Of a stretch of 43,637 nucleotides of DNA, positions 1-10,969 are shown in pieces; positions within the stretch are counted from its first letter, which is position 1; each line of letters begins with the position of its first letter. Position numbers and translations under genes: made by a program. Origin of the DNA: Aggregatibacter actinomycetemcomitans (GTDB taxonomy: Bacteria > Pseudomonadota > Gammaproteobacteria > Enterobacterales > Pasteurellaceae); contig NZ_NRDF01000015.1 of assembly GCF_003130205.1 (NCBI RefSeq), positions 1 to 43,637 of the forward strand, read 5' to 3'. The notes under the pieces were generated by a model that saw nothing but the letters and a program-made list of their open reading frames with translations, was not told where the DNA came from and did not search any database.

Positions 1-77
1 TACCGAACTCAGAAGTGAAATGCCGTAATGCCGATGGTAGTGTGGGGTATCCCCATGTGAGAGTAGGTCACCGCCAA
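1..77 (+). rRNA. rrf: 5S rRNA, 3' part (cut by window start)
   Basis: The window opens inside a 5S gene. The conserved stretch beginning CCGAACTCAGAAGTGAAA is followed by the helix IV/V region and the 3' end ...GTAGGTCACCGCCAA. The 5' half lies outside the window. A second, different 5S copy follows 53 bases later, so this is the end of an rRNA operon with a tandem 5S. Confidence 0.93.
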
Positions 78-79
78 AT

Positions 80-125
80 TTATTACTTTAGTTTATTCAG
101 TCTTGTTAGTAAACTAAAGTAATAA
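80..125 (+). terminator. 16-bp perfect hairpin between the two 5S genes
   Basis: Arms TTATTACTTTAGTTTA (80-95) and TAAACTAAAGTAATAA (110-125) are fully complementary around a 14-base loop. Only a short AAATTTT follows, so it is either a leaky terminator or an rRNA processing stem separating the two 5S units. The stem is seen directly; its role is inference. Confidence 0.6.
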
Positions 126-130
126 AAATT

Positions 131-243
131 TTAGTAGTCATAGTGCAGTAGATCCACCTGAATCCATACCGAACTCAGAAGTGAAATGCTGTTACGCCAA
201 TGGTAGTGTGGGGTATCCCCATGTGAGAGTAGGTCACTACTAA
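131..243 (+). rRNA. rrf: 5S rRNA, second variant copy
   Basis: A complete 5S gene of about 113 bases. The internal CCACCTGAATCCATACCGAA and the GTGTGGGGTATCCCCATGTG hairpin match the first copy. The terminal stem differs: it is TTAGTAG (131-137) paired with CTACTAA (237-243), where the first copy ends in CCGCCAA. The middle also differs (TGCTGTTACGCCAATGG against TGCCGTAATGCCGATGG). The terminal stem still pairs, which suggests a functional but diverged gene. Ends were set from that stem. Confidence 0.9.
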
Positions 244-253
244 TTCTCATTCT

Positions 254-330
254 GGAGTGGTAGTTCAGCTGGTTAGAATACCTGCCTGTCACGCAGGGGG
301 TCGCGGGTTCGAGTCCCGTCCATTCCGCCA
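254..330 (+). tRNA. tRNA-Asp (GTC)
   Basis: A 77-base cloverleaf with acceptor arms GGAGTGG and CCATTCC, anticodon GTC at 288-290 in the loop CTGTCAC, T-loop GGTTCGAGTCC and an encoded CCA end. It directly follows the second 5S, the usual rrn-distal position for tRNA-Asp in Gammaproteobacteria. Confidence 0.97.
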
Positions 331-364
331 ACTTTTATAATCTTTTCAGGTTATACATATTAGT

Positions 365-440
365 AGGGGCGTAGTTCAATTGGTAGAGCACCGGTCTCCA
401 AAACCGGGTGTTGGGAGTTCGAGCCTCTCCGCCCCTGCCA
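365..440 (+). tRNA. tRNA-Trp (CCA)
   Basis: A 76-base cloverleaf with acceptor arms AGGGGCG and CGCCCCT, anticodon CCA at 398-400 and an encoded CCA end. It lies 34 bases after tRNA-Asp; the tRNA-Asp/tRNA-Trp pair is a common tail of an rRNA operon and is probably transcribed with it. Confidence 0.97.
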
Positions 441-525
441 TTATTTCATTGTAAATTGTCTTTATACATTCTAAATCTAATATTTTTAAATAAGAAAACT
501 GCACTTTAAAATCAGATTAAAAAAG

Positions 526-1663
526 TGATCTGCGCCCTAAAAGTTGGACAGATAACTAAATCTAATTTAAATATTGAGCTCTGTACTGCGCAGGGTCCAA
601 ATCGTCTAACCCGAGCTTAATTTGCTCCTGGGTATAATAACGAATATAGCCATGTATCGTCCATTCTGATTCATCAATGTCCTTAAACTGACGGTAATCA
701 ACGTGCTGAAAAAACGCTTTATCACCGCATTATCATAACCGTCTCCCCCGTCGGCTCATGTTCTAGATGGCATAAATAAAAGGCGAACCGTTATCTCGTA
801 TCAACATCTTACGCCAACGGGCACGTCCATAAAGGCAGTCCTGGTCGGTGTGTATAATCGGTAAATCCGTTTCCTTTAAATTGCCTTAATGTCTTTTTCA
901 ACATTGATGAGACCAAACCGAATATCGGGCATCATCCCGTTGTAACGGCGACAATCTCCTGATTGGCTAAGTCCATCATGGGAGAAAGATACAGTTTCTC
1001 ACGCCCCACCTGACGCTCGGTCTCACATCCGTTTTAGCTCCAGGTATTACCCATTTCTCCTTCAACTTCGTGGCGGTAAAGTTGTATTGCAGCAAATTCA
1101 TCGCAATATGGCTCGTTTTCCCCACTTCCTTACGTTTTTCACTTTCACATAAGAACGAATTCCCAATGCCAACACTGTTTTACCACTGATGAATATCCCT
1201 TCTTTACGTAGTTTTATTCGAATTATTCGATATCAGTTGCCCCCTTCGTTTTGCTGATAAAGGGCGAGAATACGTCGGCGAATGTCGCCGTGGTCTTTGG
1301 CTTTTACTGTGTAATAGAGGGCCTAATGGGAGAGCCCGATAATCTTCAATAACAATGGTGTTGAATGCTGACCCTTTAACTCGTTAACGATGTTCCTTTT
1401 TTCTATCAGGCTTTTTGCTCGTCCGACTACTTGAACTTTTTTAAGGTAGTATTCTCCGCTCTTAAATACTCCAGTTTCTTAAGTAATGCCTTAATATCTT
1501 GAGGATTATTGCAAGTTGACGTTTCTGTTCACTTGGCATTTCCATTTTTCTCGGTGTGATAGTTGATGATGTGATTTTTGAATTCGATTGAATAATGTTT
1601 ACCCATAATAATCTGCACCTTAATTGGTGGGCTGTAGTGCCTAGCTTTAGGGGGGGCAGATCA
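526..1663 (-). mobile_element. Decayed IS3-family (IS150 group) insertion sequence
   Basis: The element is bounded by imperfect terminal inverted repeats: TGATCTGCGCCCTAAA at the left, and at the right the complement of a sequence that reads TGATCTGCCCCCCCTAAA inward. The 1138 bases between hold a wrecked transposase gene on the minus strand. It sits between the rRNA/tRNA operon and pth and fills what would otherwise be a gene-free stretch. No clear target-site duplication is visible. Confidence 0.8.
562..1606 (-). pseudogene. IS3/IS150-type transposase, several frameshifts and stops
   Basis: Read leftward from an ATG at 1606, pieces in changing frames match an OrfAB product in the right order. 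The start is MGKHYSIEFKNHIINYHTEK, then a coiled segment LLKKLEYLRAENTTLKK, then IVNELKGQHSTPLLLKIIGL. Next come the rve-domain pieces NLLQYNFTATKLKEKW, LSPMMDLANQEIVA, IIHTDQDC and RDNGSPF, and last the typical end IHGYIRYYTQEQIKLGLD with DPAQYRAQ. Stops and frameshifts interrupt almost every segment, and the catalytic DDE core is not continuous. Family assignment is firm from motif order; the gene is dead. Confidence 0.8.
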
Positions 1664-1748
1664 AGGTGCGGTTTAGTTTTCCCTTTCATTGAGAAAAAAC
1701 CGACTTTCCGCTACAATACGCGCCATTCTTTTTCGCAAGCAAAGCACT

Positions 1749-2333
1749 ATGTCAGAAATCAAACTTATCGTCGGGCTTGGCAATCCCGGTGACAAATATG
1801 CGGACACCCGTCACAATGCGGGTGTCTGGTTGATGGAGCGTTTGGCGCGCCGTTTTAATGTTATCTTAAATCCAGAAAACAAATTTTTCGGCTACACCGC
1901 GCGTGCCGTGGTGAACGGCAAGGAAGTGCGTTTTTTGGTGCCGACGACGTTTATGAATTTAAGCGGCAAAGCGGTGGGCGCGTTGGCGAATTTTTACCGC
2001 ATTAAACCGGAAGAAATTTTGGTGCTGCACGATGAGTTGGATTTACCGCCCGGCACGGCAAAACTCAAGTTGGGCGGCGGACATGGCGGTCATAACGGGC
2101 TGAAAGACATCGTGGCGCAGCTGGGCAATAACAATAATTTTCACCGTTTACGTATCGGCATCGGTCACCCCGGGTATCGCGATTTGGTGGCGGGTTATGT
2201 GTTAAATAAGCCCGCGCCAAGCGAACGCGACGCGTTAGACAAAGCGCTGGACGAAGCGACGGATTGCGTGGAATTGCTTTTCAAAGACGGCATGGTGAAA
2301 GCCACCAATCGGCTAAACAGTTTTAAAGTTTAA
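1749..2333 (+). CDS. pth: Peptidyl-tRNA hydrolase
   Basis: Cytoplasmic esterase that releases peptides from prematurely dissociated peptidyl-tRNA. The 194-residue product matches the family's usual size. It starts [14 protein letters not shown] and carries [11 protein letters not shown] with the catalytic His, [10 protein letters not shown] with the substrate-binding Asn, and [12 protein letters not shown] with the catalytic Asp. Start 1749 was preferred over an in-frame upstream ATG at 1689, because homology begins at MSEIK and the upstream residues lie just beside the IS3 inverted repeat. ychF follows 51 bases later with an uptake sequence (2342-2350) between. The pth-ychF pair is conserved across Gammaproteobacteria and probably cotranscribed. 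Confidence 0.97.
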   Translation: MSEIKLIVGLGNPGDKYADTRHNAGVWLMERLARRFNVILNPENKFFGYTARAVVNGKEVRFLVPTTFMNLSGKAVGALANFYRIKPEEILVLHDELDLPPGTAKLKLGGGHGGHNGLKDIVAQLGNNNNFHRLRIGIGHPGYRDLVAGYVLNKPAPSERDALDKALDEATDCVELLFKDGMVKATNRLNSFKV

Positions 2334-2384
2334 TGAACAAAAAGTGCGGTCGTTTTTACGATCGTTTTTCAATAAGGAAAAATT

Positions 2385-3476
2385 ATGGGATTCAAATGTG
2401 GCATCGTGGGTTTGCCGAATGTGGGCAAATCGACGCTTTTCAACGCCTTAACCAAAGCCGGAATTGAAGCGGCGAATTATCCGTTTTGTACTATCGAACC
2501 GAATACCGGCGTCGTGCCGATGCCTGATCCGCGTTTGGACGCGTTGGCGGAAATCGTTAAGCCGGAACGCGTGTTGCCGACCACCATGGAATTTGTGGAC
2601 ATCGCAGGCTTGGTTGCCGGCGCAAGTAAAGGCGAGGGGCTGGGAAATAAATTCTTGGCGAACATTCGCGAAACCGACGCGATCGGCCATGTGGTGCGTT
2701 GTTTTGAAAATGACGACATCGTGCACGTTGCGGGCAAAATCGATCCGTTAAACGACATCGACACCATCAACACCGAACTGGCGTTAGCCGATTTGGACAG
2801 CTGCGAACGCGCCATTCAACGCTTGCAAAAACGCGCCAAGGGCGGCGACAAAGAAGCGAAATTTGAGCTTGCCGTAATGGAAAAAATCCTGCCGGTGCTG
2901 TCCGAAGCGGGTATGATTCGTTCCGTGCCGTTAGACAAAGACGAATTATTGGCGATTAAAAGCTACAACTTCTTAACCTTAAAACCGACCATGTACATCG
3001 CCAACGTGAACGAAGACGGGTTCGAAAACAACCCGTATCTCGACAAAGTACGTGAATTCGCCGAAAAAGAAAGCTCCGTAGTGGTGCCGGTGTGTGCCGC
3101 AATCGAAGCGGAAATCGCCGAACTGAACGATGATGAAAAACTGGAATTCCTGCAGGATCTCGGCATTGAAGAACCGGGCTTAAACCGCGTGATTCGCGCC
3201 GGTTACGCCTTATTGAATTTACAAACCTACTTCACCGCCGGCGTGAAAGAAGTCCGCGCCTGGACGGTTTCCGTGGGCGCCACCGCCCCGAAAGCCGCCG
3301 CCGTGATTCACACGGATTTCGAAAAAGGCTTTATCCGCGCGGAAGTGATCGCTTATGAAGACTTTATTCAATACAAAGGCGAAAACGGCGCGAAAGAAGC
3401 AGGAAAATGGCGTTTGGAAGGGAAAGATTACATCGTGCAGGACGGCGATGTAATGCACTTTCGCTTCAACGTATAA
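2385..3476 (+). CDS. ychF: Redox-regulated ribosome-binding ATPase YchF
   Basis: Obg-family P-loop NTPase that prefers ATP and binds ribosomes. The 363-residue length is exactly typical. Motifs in order: G1 GLPNVGKST (about residues 9-17), switch [19 protein letters not shown] (about 72-88), the noncanonical G4 NVNE that replaces NKxD and explains the ATP preference, and a C-terminal TGS domain beginning around [15 protein letters not shown] and ending HFRFNV. It has a good AAGGAA ribosome site before ATG 2385. It lies downstream of pth and is followed by a strong terminator. Confidence 0.97.
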   Translation: MGFKCGIVGLPNVGKSTLFNALTKAGIEAANYPFCTIEPNTGVVPMPDPRLDALAEIVKPERVLPTTMEFVDIAGLVAGASKGEGLGNKFLANIRETDAIGHVVRCFENDDIVHVAGKIDPLNDIDTINTELALADLDSCERAIQRLQKRAKGGDKEAKFELAVMEKILPVLSEAGMIRSVPLDKDELLAIKSYNFLTLKPTMYIANVNEDGFENNPYLDKVREFAEKESSVVVPVCAAIEAEIAELNDDEKLEFLQDLGIEEPGLNRVIRAGYALLNLQTYFTAGVKEVRAWTVSVGATAPKAAAVIHTDFEKGFIRAEVIAYEDFIQYKGENGAKEAGKWRLEGKDYIVQDGDVMHFRFNV

Positions 3477-3493
3477 AACATTTCAAAAAACCG

Positions 3494-3521
3494 ACCGCAC
3501 TTTTTAAGTGCGGTATCTTTT
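3494..3521 (+). terminator. Intrinsic terminator made of an inverted uptake-sequence pair
   Basis: ACCGCACTT (3494-3502) and AAGTGCGGT (3506-3514) form a 9-bp stem with a 3-base TTT loop, followed by ATCTTTTTATTT. It ends the pth-ychF transcript. Confidence 0.85.
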
Positions 3522-3536
3522 TATTTCATTTGAGGA

Positions 3537-3719
3537 AAGCAAAATATATCAAATATTACAATTCTCGACGGTGCTTAGACAACAATCCGCGATGATCTCA
3601 ACCCGCAGCAATGCCTCGCCTGGGCACAAAAATGGATCGGCAACGATGCGACTATTGTCGGCGGTTGTTATGGTATCAGACCGGAGCATATCGCGGCGTT
3701 GTCGGAAGCGTTTGAATAA
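3537..3719 (+). pseudogene. Homocysteine S-methyltransferase remnant (internal deletion scar)
   Basis: One reading frame holds a piece like the family's N-terminus (NITILDGA, ending at TAG 3576) followed without gap by the C-terminus. That end reads DDLNPQQCLAWAQKWIG, then DATIVGGCYGIRPEHIAAL, then SEAFE and a stop at 3717-3719. VGGCYGI.PEHI corresponds to the GGCC zinc-site region of MmuM-type enzymes, which normally run about 300 residues. Everything between the two ends, roughly 250 codons, is missing. No usable start codon exists. Family assignment rests on the C-terminal motif; the N-terminal match is shorter and weaker. Confidence 0.6.
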
Positions 3720-3813
3720 TTGAAGCAAATCTCCCCTAGTCCCTCTTTACAACAGAGGGGAATGTTCTTCAGATATTTATGTACCGTGATAAAACTACTG
3801 TTAGGAGAAATCC

Positions 3814-4395
3814 ATGACTACCTTCACCCAAATTAAACATGACATCATGTCCGATCCGCAAAATGCATCCTTTACCGAGCGCGGTATTGAACCGTTGTTT
3901 GCAGCACCGACAGGGGCGCGCATTAATGTTGTCGGACAAGCACCCGGAGTGAAAGCGGAGCAAACCTGTTTGTACTGGAACGATAAAAGCGGCGACCGAT
4001 TGCGTGAATGGTTGGGTGTGGATCGTGAGACCTTTTATCATTCCGGGCTATTTGCCGTGATCCCCATGGATTTTTATTATCCGGGTAAAGGTAAATCGGG
4101 GGATTTGCCGCCGCGTAAAGGTTTTGCAGAAAAATGGCATCCATCGATTTTAGCGGGTTTGCCTAATATCGAACTGACCATTGTAATCGGGCAATATGCG
4201 CAGCAATATTACCTGCCGCAGAATAAACGTAATGTCACGGAAACGGTGAAAAATTACCGGGAATTTCTACCGCACTTTTTGCCGTTGGTGCACCCCTCAC
4301 CGCGTAATCAGCTTTGGCTGGCAAAAAATCCGTGGTTTATGCAGGATGTAGTGCCAACCTTGCGACAACTGATCAAACAAATTCTCTCCCGTTAA
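3814..4395 (+). CDS. Uracil-DNA glycosylase superfamily protein
   Basis: A 193-residue cytoplasmic protein of the uracil-DNA glycosylase fold. The two active-site signatures are visible: VVGQAPG (about residues 39-45) in the position of motif A, and LVHPSPRN (about 155-162) as motif B. Between them lie PMDFYYPGKGKSGD and the core strand TIVIGQYAQ. A role in base-excision repair is known for the superfamily, but this branch is mostly unstudied, so substrate and activity are uncertain. ATG 3814 follows a TTAGGAGAA ribosome site. An uptake sequence lies inside the gene at 4269-4277. It stands alone between two gene scars. Confidence 0.8.
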   Translation: MTTFTQIKHDIMSDPQNASFTERGIEPLFAAPTGARINVVGQAPGVKAEQTCLYWNDKSGDRLREWLGVDRETFYHSGLFAVIPMDFYYPGKGKSGDLPPRKGFAEKWHPSILAGLPNIELTIVIGQYAQQYYLPQNKRNVTETVKNYREFLPHFLPLVHPSPRNQLWLAKNPWFMQDVVPTLRQLIKQILSR

Positions 4396-4460
4396 TTTTC
4401 TCTTTCTTAAGGCAAGCATATGTCGCTTTCATTAACCGTATCGGCAAATAAGTAAAAAAC

Positions 4461-4622
4461 ATTATGCTCATCACGTTGTGGGTGTTCATCGGTGTGAGAC
4501 CGCCTTGTGTTATCTACACACGCTCAAAAATGAGCACGATGTGAGTTTGGTAACTGTGCCGGACAGCGCCATTACATTAAATTTATACGCCGCCATTACC
4601 ATGTTATTCCTCGGTATTCCCG
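4461..4622 (+). pseudogene. Fragments of a membrane transporter, possibly an arginine/ornithine-type antiporter
   Basis: The 452-base interval between the glycosylase-like gene and cysK has no intact gene. A short frame from 4461 reads IMLITLWVFIGV, resembling a transmembrane stretch of basic amino-acid/polyamine antiporters of the ArcD type. A second frame from 4574 reads TLNLYAAITMLFLGIPA and stops. No start or continuous frame remains. The transporter identity is a weak guess. Confidence 0.3.
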
Positions 4623-4726
4623 CGTGATTGTAAAAATGCCCGATATGTCCATGGCGGGCTGAAGCTATAAACAGCAGTGAGTGTGAATCAAGGAACACTT
4701 CCGCTCCCAAAGAGGCCGGCTTATTC

Positions 4727-4757
4727 GTAATCCGGGGTAACTTTTACCCCGGATTAC
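4727..4757. terminator. Perfect 14-bp stem-loop with 3-base loop
   Basis: GTAATCCGGGGTAA (4727-4740) and TTACCCCGGATTAC (4744-4757) pair completely around CTT. No clear T-tract follows on either strand. It lies downstream of cysK (minus strand) and of the dead transporter fragments (plus strand), so it may be a factor-assisted bidirectional terminator or a leftover from that lost gene. Confidence 0.55.
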
Positions 4758-4847
4758 ATAGCATTGGTTTGCTAGACGCTGAGAAATAAAAGTGCGGTCA
4801 TTTTCACGAACGTTTTTCAACAGGCAAGGCCGTTAATTAACGATGCA

Positions 4848-5795
4848 TTAAACCTCAATTCCATTAAAAAGTGCGGTACTTAAATAGCGTTCGGCAGCAG
4901 ACGGTAGGATAACAACGATCAGCTTGTCTTTAAATTCAGGCAGGTTCGCTAAGCGGTCAGCAGCCGCTACAGCAGCACCGGAAGAAATCCCGGCAAGAAT
5001 CCCTTCTTCCGCCATCAAACGGCGGGCAGTGGCAATGGCGGTGTCGCTATCCACGGTTTCCACGCGATCCACTAAAGAAAGATCTAAGTTTTTCGGAATA
5101 AAGCCTGCGCCGATACCTTGAATTTTGTGCGGACCCGGTTTCACTTCTTCGCCCGCGAGCGTTTGAGTGATAACCGGAGACTCTGCCGGTTCCACGGCAA
5201 CGGAAGTGATTTGTTTACCGTGATCTAATTTAATTGCGCGGGAAATGCCGGTAATCGTACCGCCTGTGCCTACACCGGCAACCAATATGTCAATTTTGCC
5301 CTCGGTGCCTTTCCAGATTTCTTCACCGGTGGTTTTGCGGTGAATATCCGGGTTCGCCGGGTTTTCAAATTGTTTTAACATTACATAACGATTCGGATCG
5401 GACGCCATGATTTCTTCTGCTTTAGCAATGGAGCCTTTCATTCCTTTGGCACCTTCAGTCAGCACTAAATTTACACCGAGACCACGCAACAAACGTTTAC
5501 GTTCGGCACTCATGGTCTCCGGCATGGTAAGGGTGATTTTATAACCACGCGCTGCCGCAACATATGCCAATGCAATCCCGGTATTACCGCTGGTGGCATC
5601 AACGATTTCTTTGTCTTTCGTCAGCCGGCCGTCTTTTTCCGCCTGCCATATCATGTTAGAACCGATACGACATTTCACGCTGAAACTCGGGTTGCGTCCT
5701 TCAATTTTCACGACAATATTGCCGTTGCCGAAATGTTTTAAACGTACTAACGGGGTATTGCCGATAGAATAAGAATTGTCACTGTAAATAGTCAT
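4848..5795 (-). CDS. cysK: Cysteine synthase A (O-acetylserine sulfhydrylase)
   Basis: PLP enzyme that makes L-cysteine from O-acetylserine and sulfide in the cytoplasm. The 315-residue product fits CysK. The PLP-binding Lys41 is in [20 protein letters not shown] (about 68-76) binds the substrate carboxylate, [10 protein letters not shown] grips the PLP phosphate, and [10 protein letters not shown] is near the C-terminus. Start ATG 5795 has a CAGGAGAACA ribosome site. It lies just downstream of cysZ on the same strand with about 100 bases between, a family-typical pairing that links sulfate uptake to sulfur assimilation. The C-terminal end overlaps an uptake sequence at 4869-4877. Confidence 0.97.
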   Translation of the reverse strand: MTIYSDNSYSIGNTPLVRLKHFGNGNIVVKIEGRNPSFSVKCRIGSNMIWQAEKDGRLTKDKEIVDATSGNTGIALAYVAAARGYKITLTMPETMSAERKRLLRGLGVNLVLTEGAKGMKGSIAKAEEIMASDPNRYVMLKQFENPANPDIHRKTTGEEIWKGTEGKIDILVAGVGTGGTITGISRAIKLDHGKQITSVAVEPAESPVITQTLAGEEVKPGPHKIQGIGAGFIPKNLDLSLVDRVETVDSDTAIATARRLMAEEGILAGISSGAAVAAADRLANLPEFKDKLIVVILPSAAERYLSTALFNGIEV

Positions 5796-5896
5796 AATAT
5801 GTTCTCCTGAGGATAAAATAATGAAGTGGCGTTAGTTTTAGCATGAGAACCGCCGATAAAACAATAGCTATTTTTTATAAATCATATAATCAAAAG

Positions 5897-6721
5897 CTAT
5901 TTCGTGACGATAACACCGTCGCCGGAAGAGCGACAATTTATGCTCATTTCAGTGCCTGTTTGTTCTTGTTGCGGGCGCTTAAATAACATGCGGTATTCGC
6001 TCACCCACATTGCCGTTGCACCACACACTGCCACGGGAATAATCACCAGATTAACCACCGGCACGAAAGTACAAAGCGTCACCAAACCGCCGAAGGTTAC
6101 CGTCACATTGCGCTTAATCGCCAGTTCGTTTTTCATTATGCCGAAAGGGATTTTGTGGTTATCAAAAGGATAGTCGCAATATTGAATCGCCATCATCCAT
6201 GCGGTGAATAAAAAAGTCACTACGGGAATCGCGGTTTGTCCCAACAAAGGCGCAAATCCCAACAAAAACAAGGCGATGATTTTCGGCAAACTGTAAACCA
6301 ACTTTTGCCATTCACGCGCCAGCATACGCGGCACATCTTTCATAAAATCCCACAGAGACATATCCTGCAAATTTTCCCCCGTCAGCATTTTTTCCACCTT
6401 TTCCGCCAGCAAGCCGTTAAAAGGCGCGGCGATGAAGCCCGACAGCGTGGTAAAGATGAAATAAAACAGAACGAGAATCATGAGAATGGAAAGCAGCAAC
6501 AAAACGCCGCTCAACCAACTCAGCCAATCGGGAATGTAGGACATAATGCCGTCAATATAACCGCCGATTTGGTTCACAAAAAGCCAAAACAAACCGCCTA
6601 ATAACAGCACATTTAACAGGATCGGCATGATCACAAAACGGCGCAGCCCTTTCTGTAAAACCAAATGCCAGCCCATCACAAAATATTCAAAACCGGATTT
6701 CATTTCCGCGTGTTTTAACAT
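5897..6721 (-). CDS. cysZ: Sulfate permease CysZ
   Basis: Inner-membrane sulfate transporter that feeds cysteine synthesis. The 274-residue product has several long hydrophobic stretches: about residues 31-48, 70-98, 140-175 and 210-230. The family signature is visible as [24 protein letters not shown] near the start in two parts (GFEYFVMGW, then [14 protein letters not shown]), followed later by [12 protein letters not shown]. It is slightly longer than the E. coli protein because of a C-terminal tail ([10 protein letters not shown]). It lies upstream of cysK on the same strand and diverges from zipA. The 140-base gap to zipA contains an uptake sequence (6759-6767) and no clear operator. Confidence 0.93.
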   Translation of the reverse strand: MLKHAEMKSGFEYFVMGWHLVLQKGLRRFVIMPILLNVLLLGGLFWLFVNQIGGYIDGIMSYIPDWLSWLSGVLLLLSILMILVLFYFIFTTLSGFIAAPFNGLLAEKVEKMLTGENLQDMSLWDFMKDVPRMLAREWQKLVYSLPKIIALFLLGFAPLLGQTAIPVVTFLFTAWMMAIQYCDYPFDNHKIPFGIMKNELAIKRNVTVTFGGLVTLCTFVPVVNLVIIPVAVCGATAMWVSEYRMLFKRPQQEQTGTEMSINCRSSGDGVIVTK

Positions 6722-6861
6722 AGCGTTATCCCTAAGACAAAAAGAGGTTCAGGATACAAAGTGCGGTGAAAAAAATCAAACTTTGTCTATCATCAATTTT
6801 GCAAAAATATGATAAGCTTACGACCAACTTGCGTGAATTTTGTATGATTGGAGAGTCGGCA

Positions 6862-7902
6862 ATGGATTTAAATACAATTTTGATTATCTTGGGCGTTATT
6901 GCATTATTGGCATTAGTTGCGCACGGAATTTGGTCAAACCGTCGCGAAAAATCCCAATATTTCAAAAACGCCAATACCTTTGCACAAAATCGGCAGCCGA
7001 ACCGTTTTAATGCGCCGAACCCAACGGCGCGCCCTGCTACAGACGCGCCCATTGCCGCAAAACAAAAACATTCCTTTGTTGAAGGTACGCCGCAGCCACA
7101 ACAGCAAGCCTTAGATTTTGAAGAAGCAACCGTGCCAAGCCCGACTGAAAACAAATCCATCGAACGCGCCGTAGATGAAATTAAAATCACGCTGCCGAGC
7201 GGTATGTCAAACGCATTCCATCAGGCGGAACCTGTGCCGCAATACGCACAAAGTGAACAAGGGCTACAGCAGCCATTACAACCTTCGCAACCGATCCCAA
7301 GCATGCCAAACGACACGCCGTTTAAACCTTACGGCGAGCCGTCGCCTTACGCCGATCCGAACCGCGTTTCCATCACGCAAATGGAGGAAGAATACACCAC
7401 GCCGACAGTTTCATTAACGCCGTTGGAACAGGAAAGCCACGAACCGACTGCAGAAACGCAAGTGGCGCCGCAACCGACGGCAAACAAAGGGGAAAATCCG
7501 GCGAAACCGTCTTTCATTATGTTGTATGTGGTGGCGCCGGAAAATCGTGAATTCAACGGCGGACGCTTGGCGCAAGCCCTGGACGGCTTAGGCTTTATTT
7601 TCGGCGATCAGCACATTTATCACCGCCATCTGGATTTAACCTCTGCCAGCCCGGTGCTATTCAGCGTCGCCAATTTACAACAGCCCGGCACTTTTGATCC
7701 TTACGACATGGACAACCTGTTCACCGTGGGCATTGCGCTGTTCATGCAATTACCTTCCCCGGGCAACGACACCGTCAATTTAAAAACCATGATTCGCGCC
7801 GCCCGCAATTTGGCGGACGAACTGGGCGGCTTCGTGTTGACCGACAAACAGGAAATTTTCAACGACCACGCCGAACAGGAATATTTAGCCAAAGTGGCTT
7901 AA
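6862..7902 (+). CDS. zipA: Cell division protein ZipA
   Basis: Essential divisome protein that tethers FtsZ to the inner membrane. The 346-residue product has the family layout: one N-terminal membrane anchor (DLNTILIILGVIALLALVAH, about residues 2-21), a basic stretch WSNRREKSQ, a Pro/Gln-rich disordered linker (about 40-205), and a C-terminal FtsZ-binding domain beginning SFIMLYVVAPENREFNG and including FTVGIALFMQLPSPGND. ATG 6862 was chosen because it directly precedes the anchor and follows GGAGAG; an in-frame ATG at 6766 would add a non-homologous leader. It is followed by ligA, as in Haemophilus. Confidence 0.96.
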   Translation: MDLNTILIILGVIALLALVAHGIWSNRREKSQYFKNANTFAQNRQPNRFNAPNPTARPATDAPIAAKQKHSFVEGTPQPQQQALDFEEATVPSPTENKSIERAVDEIKITLPSGMSNAFHQAEPVPQYAQSEQGLQQPLQPSQPIPSMPNDTPFKPYGEPSPYADPNRVSITQMEEEYTTPTVSLTPLEQESHEPTAETQVAPQPTANKGENPAKPSFIMLYVVAPENREFNGGRLAQALDGLGFIFGDQHIYHRHLDLTSASPVLFSVANLQQPGTFDPYDMDNLFTVGIALFMQLPSPGNDTVNLKTMIRAARNLADELGGFVLTDKQEIFNDHAEQEYLAKVA

Positions 7903-7919
7903 TCATGGCGGCGGCTTAA

Positions 7920-10022
<2,103 letters not shown>

Positions 10023-10090
10023 TAAACGGGACAGGCTTGATGTATGCCCTCATAAAAAACATTTGAAAAAACGACCGCACTTTTCCGCCG

Positions 10091-10669
10091 TTACTCCGCC
10101 ATTTTCTCCTTATAATGCAAACGGCACACGGAAAGGTAGCTGTCGTTGCCGCCGATTTGGATTTGATCGCCTTGTTTAACCACTTCGCCCCGTTCGTTAA
10201 TACGCAACACGAAATTAGCTTTGCGTCCGCAGTAACAAATGGTTTTGAGTTCTTCCAGCTGATCCGCCCACGCCAGTAAATAGCGGCTGCCTTCAAATAA
10301 TTCCGCTTGGAAATCGGTGCGCAAACCATAGCACAACACGGGAATGTGCAGTTTATCCACCACATCACTCAGTTGATAAACCTGTTCTTTGGTTAAAAAC
10401 TGGGCTTCATCCACCAAAATGCAATGGAGCGGTTCCTGCGCCAAATGTTGTTCGATTTCAGCGAACAAATCCGTATTGCGGGCAAAGGTATTCGCCTGTT
10501 CGCTAATCCCGATGCGGGAAGTCACCTGCCCTACACCGAAACGATCGTCTATCGCCGCCGTATAAACCAGCGTGTTCATGTTACGTTCGCGGTAGTTATA
10601 GGAAGATTGCAGCAATGTGGTGGATTTTCCCGCATTCATGGTGGAATAGTAGAAATACAATTTAGCCAT
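10091..10669 (-). CDS. tdk: Thymidine kinase
   Basis: Salvage enzyme that phosphorylates thymidine with ATP. The 192-residue product is a type II enzyme. The P-loop is [13 protein letters not shown] (about residues 8-20), the Walker B and catalytic Glu are in ILVDEAQFL (about 84-92), and the zinc-binding lasso includes [10 protein letters not shown] and VCRLHYKEK. It is preceded 2 bases upstream by a small membrane-protein gene on the same strand, so both are probably cotranscribed. It converges with ligA; an uptake sequence lies at 10074-10082 between the two. Confidence 0.96.
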   Translation of the reverse strand: MAKLYFYYSTMNAGKSTTLLQSSYNYRERNMNTLVYTAAIDDRFGVGQVTSRIGISEQANTFARNTDLFAEIEQHLAQEPLHCILVDEAQFLTKEQVYQLSDVVDKLHIPVLCYGLRTDFQAELFEGSRYLLAWADQLEELKTICYCGRKANFVLRINERGEVVKQGDQIQIGGNDSYLSVCRLHYKEKMAE

Positions 10670-10671
10670 GT

Positions 10672-10905
10672 TTATTTAAGCACCCAGCGCCAGAAATGAT
10701 AGCAAATAAAGCCCGTCACCGGCGGCAGCGCGGCTAAAATAAGCACGCCGATGGTGGTGCGCCCGCCCGCCATTTTGCCGACTTCCGTTAAGAAATCGAT
10801 CAGCACGTCCGTGGGCGTGGTAAACACGAAAAAGGCGATAATCGCTAACATAACGAAACAGCCGATGCCGGCGGCACGCATTGCTCTGAATTTGATTTTG
10901 TCCAT
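10672..10905 (-). CDS. Small two-helix inner-membrane protein, function unknown
   Basis: 77 residues, not recognised as a named family. Two hydrophobic helices are predicted at about residues 12-29 ([18 protein letters not shown]) and 50-68 ([19 protein letters not shown]), joined by a loop [12 protein letters not shown]. The N-terminus is basic ([13 protein letters not shown]), so the N-terminus probably faces the cytoplasm. A good AAGGAAAA ribosome site precedes the ATG. It ends 2 bases before tdk. Real coding is supported by the clean hydrophobic pattern and the tight spacing; no function is proposed. Confidence 0.75.
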   Translation of the reverse strand: MDKIKFRAMRAAGIGCFVMLAIIAFFVFTTPTDVLIDFLTEVGKMAGGRTTIGVLILAALPPVTGFICYHFWRWVLK

Positions 10906-10924
10906 TTGTTTTCCTTTTTATTGA

Positions 10925-10964
10925 AAGTGCGGTCGAAAATTTATGTGTTTTTTCCACCGCACTT
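10925..10964 (-). terminator. Inverted uptake-sequence pair downstream of tsaD
   Basis: AAGTGCGGT (10925-10933) and ACCGCACTT (10956-10964) can pair over a 22-base AT-rich loop, a few bases past the tsaD stop. The T-tract on the minus strand is weak, so termination is probable but leaky. Confidence 0.5.
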
Positions 10965-10969
10965 TTGGG

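Noticed and set aside
1462-1689. A 75-codon minus-strand frame starting inside the pth leader
   Set aside because: It runs across the IS inverted repeat in the wrong frame of the transposase start; the true OrfA frame begins at 1606 and is broken.
6236-6601. 121-codon plus-strand frame within cysZ
   Set aside because: Antisense shadow of cysZ with a Gln/His-rich composition and no ribosome site.
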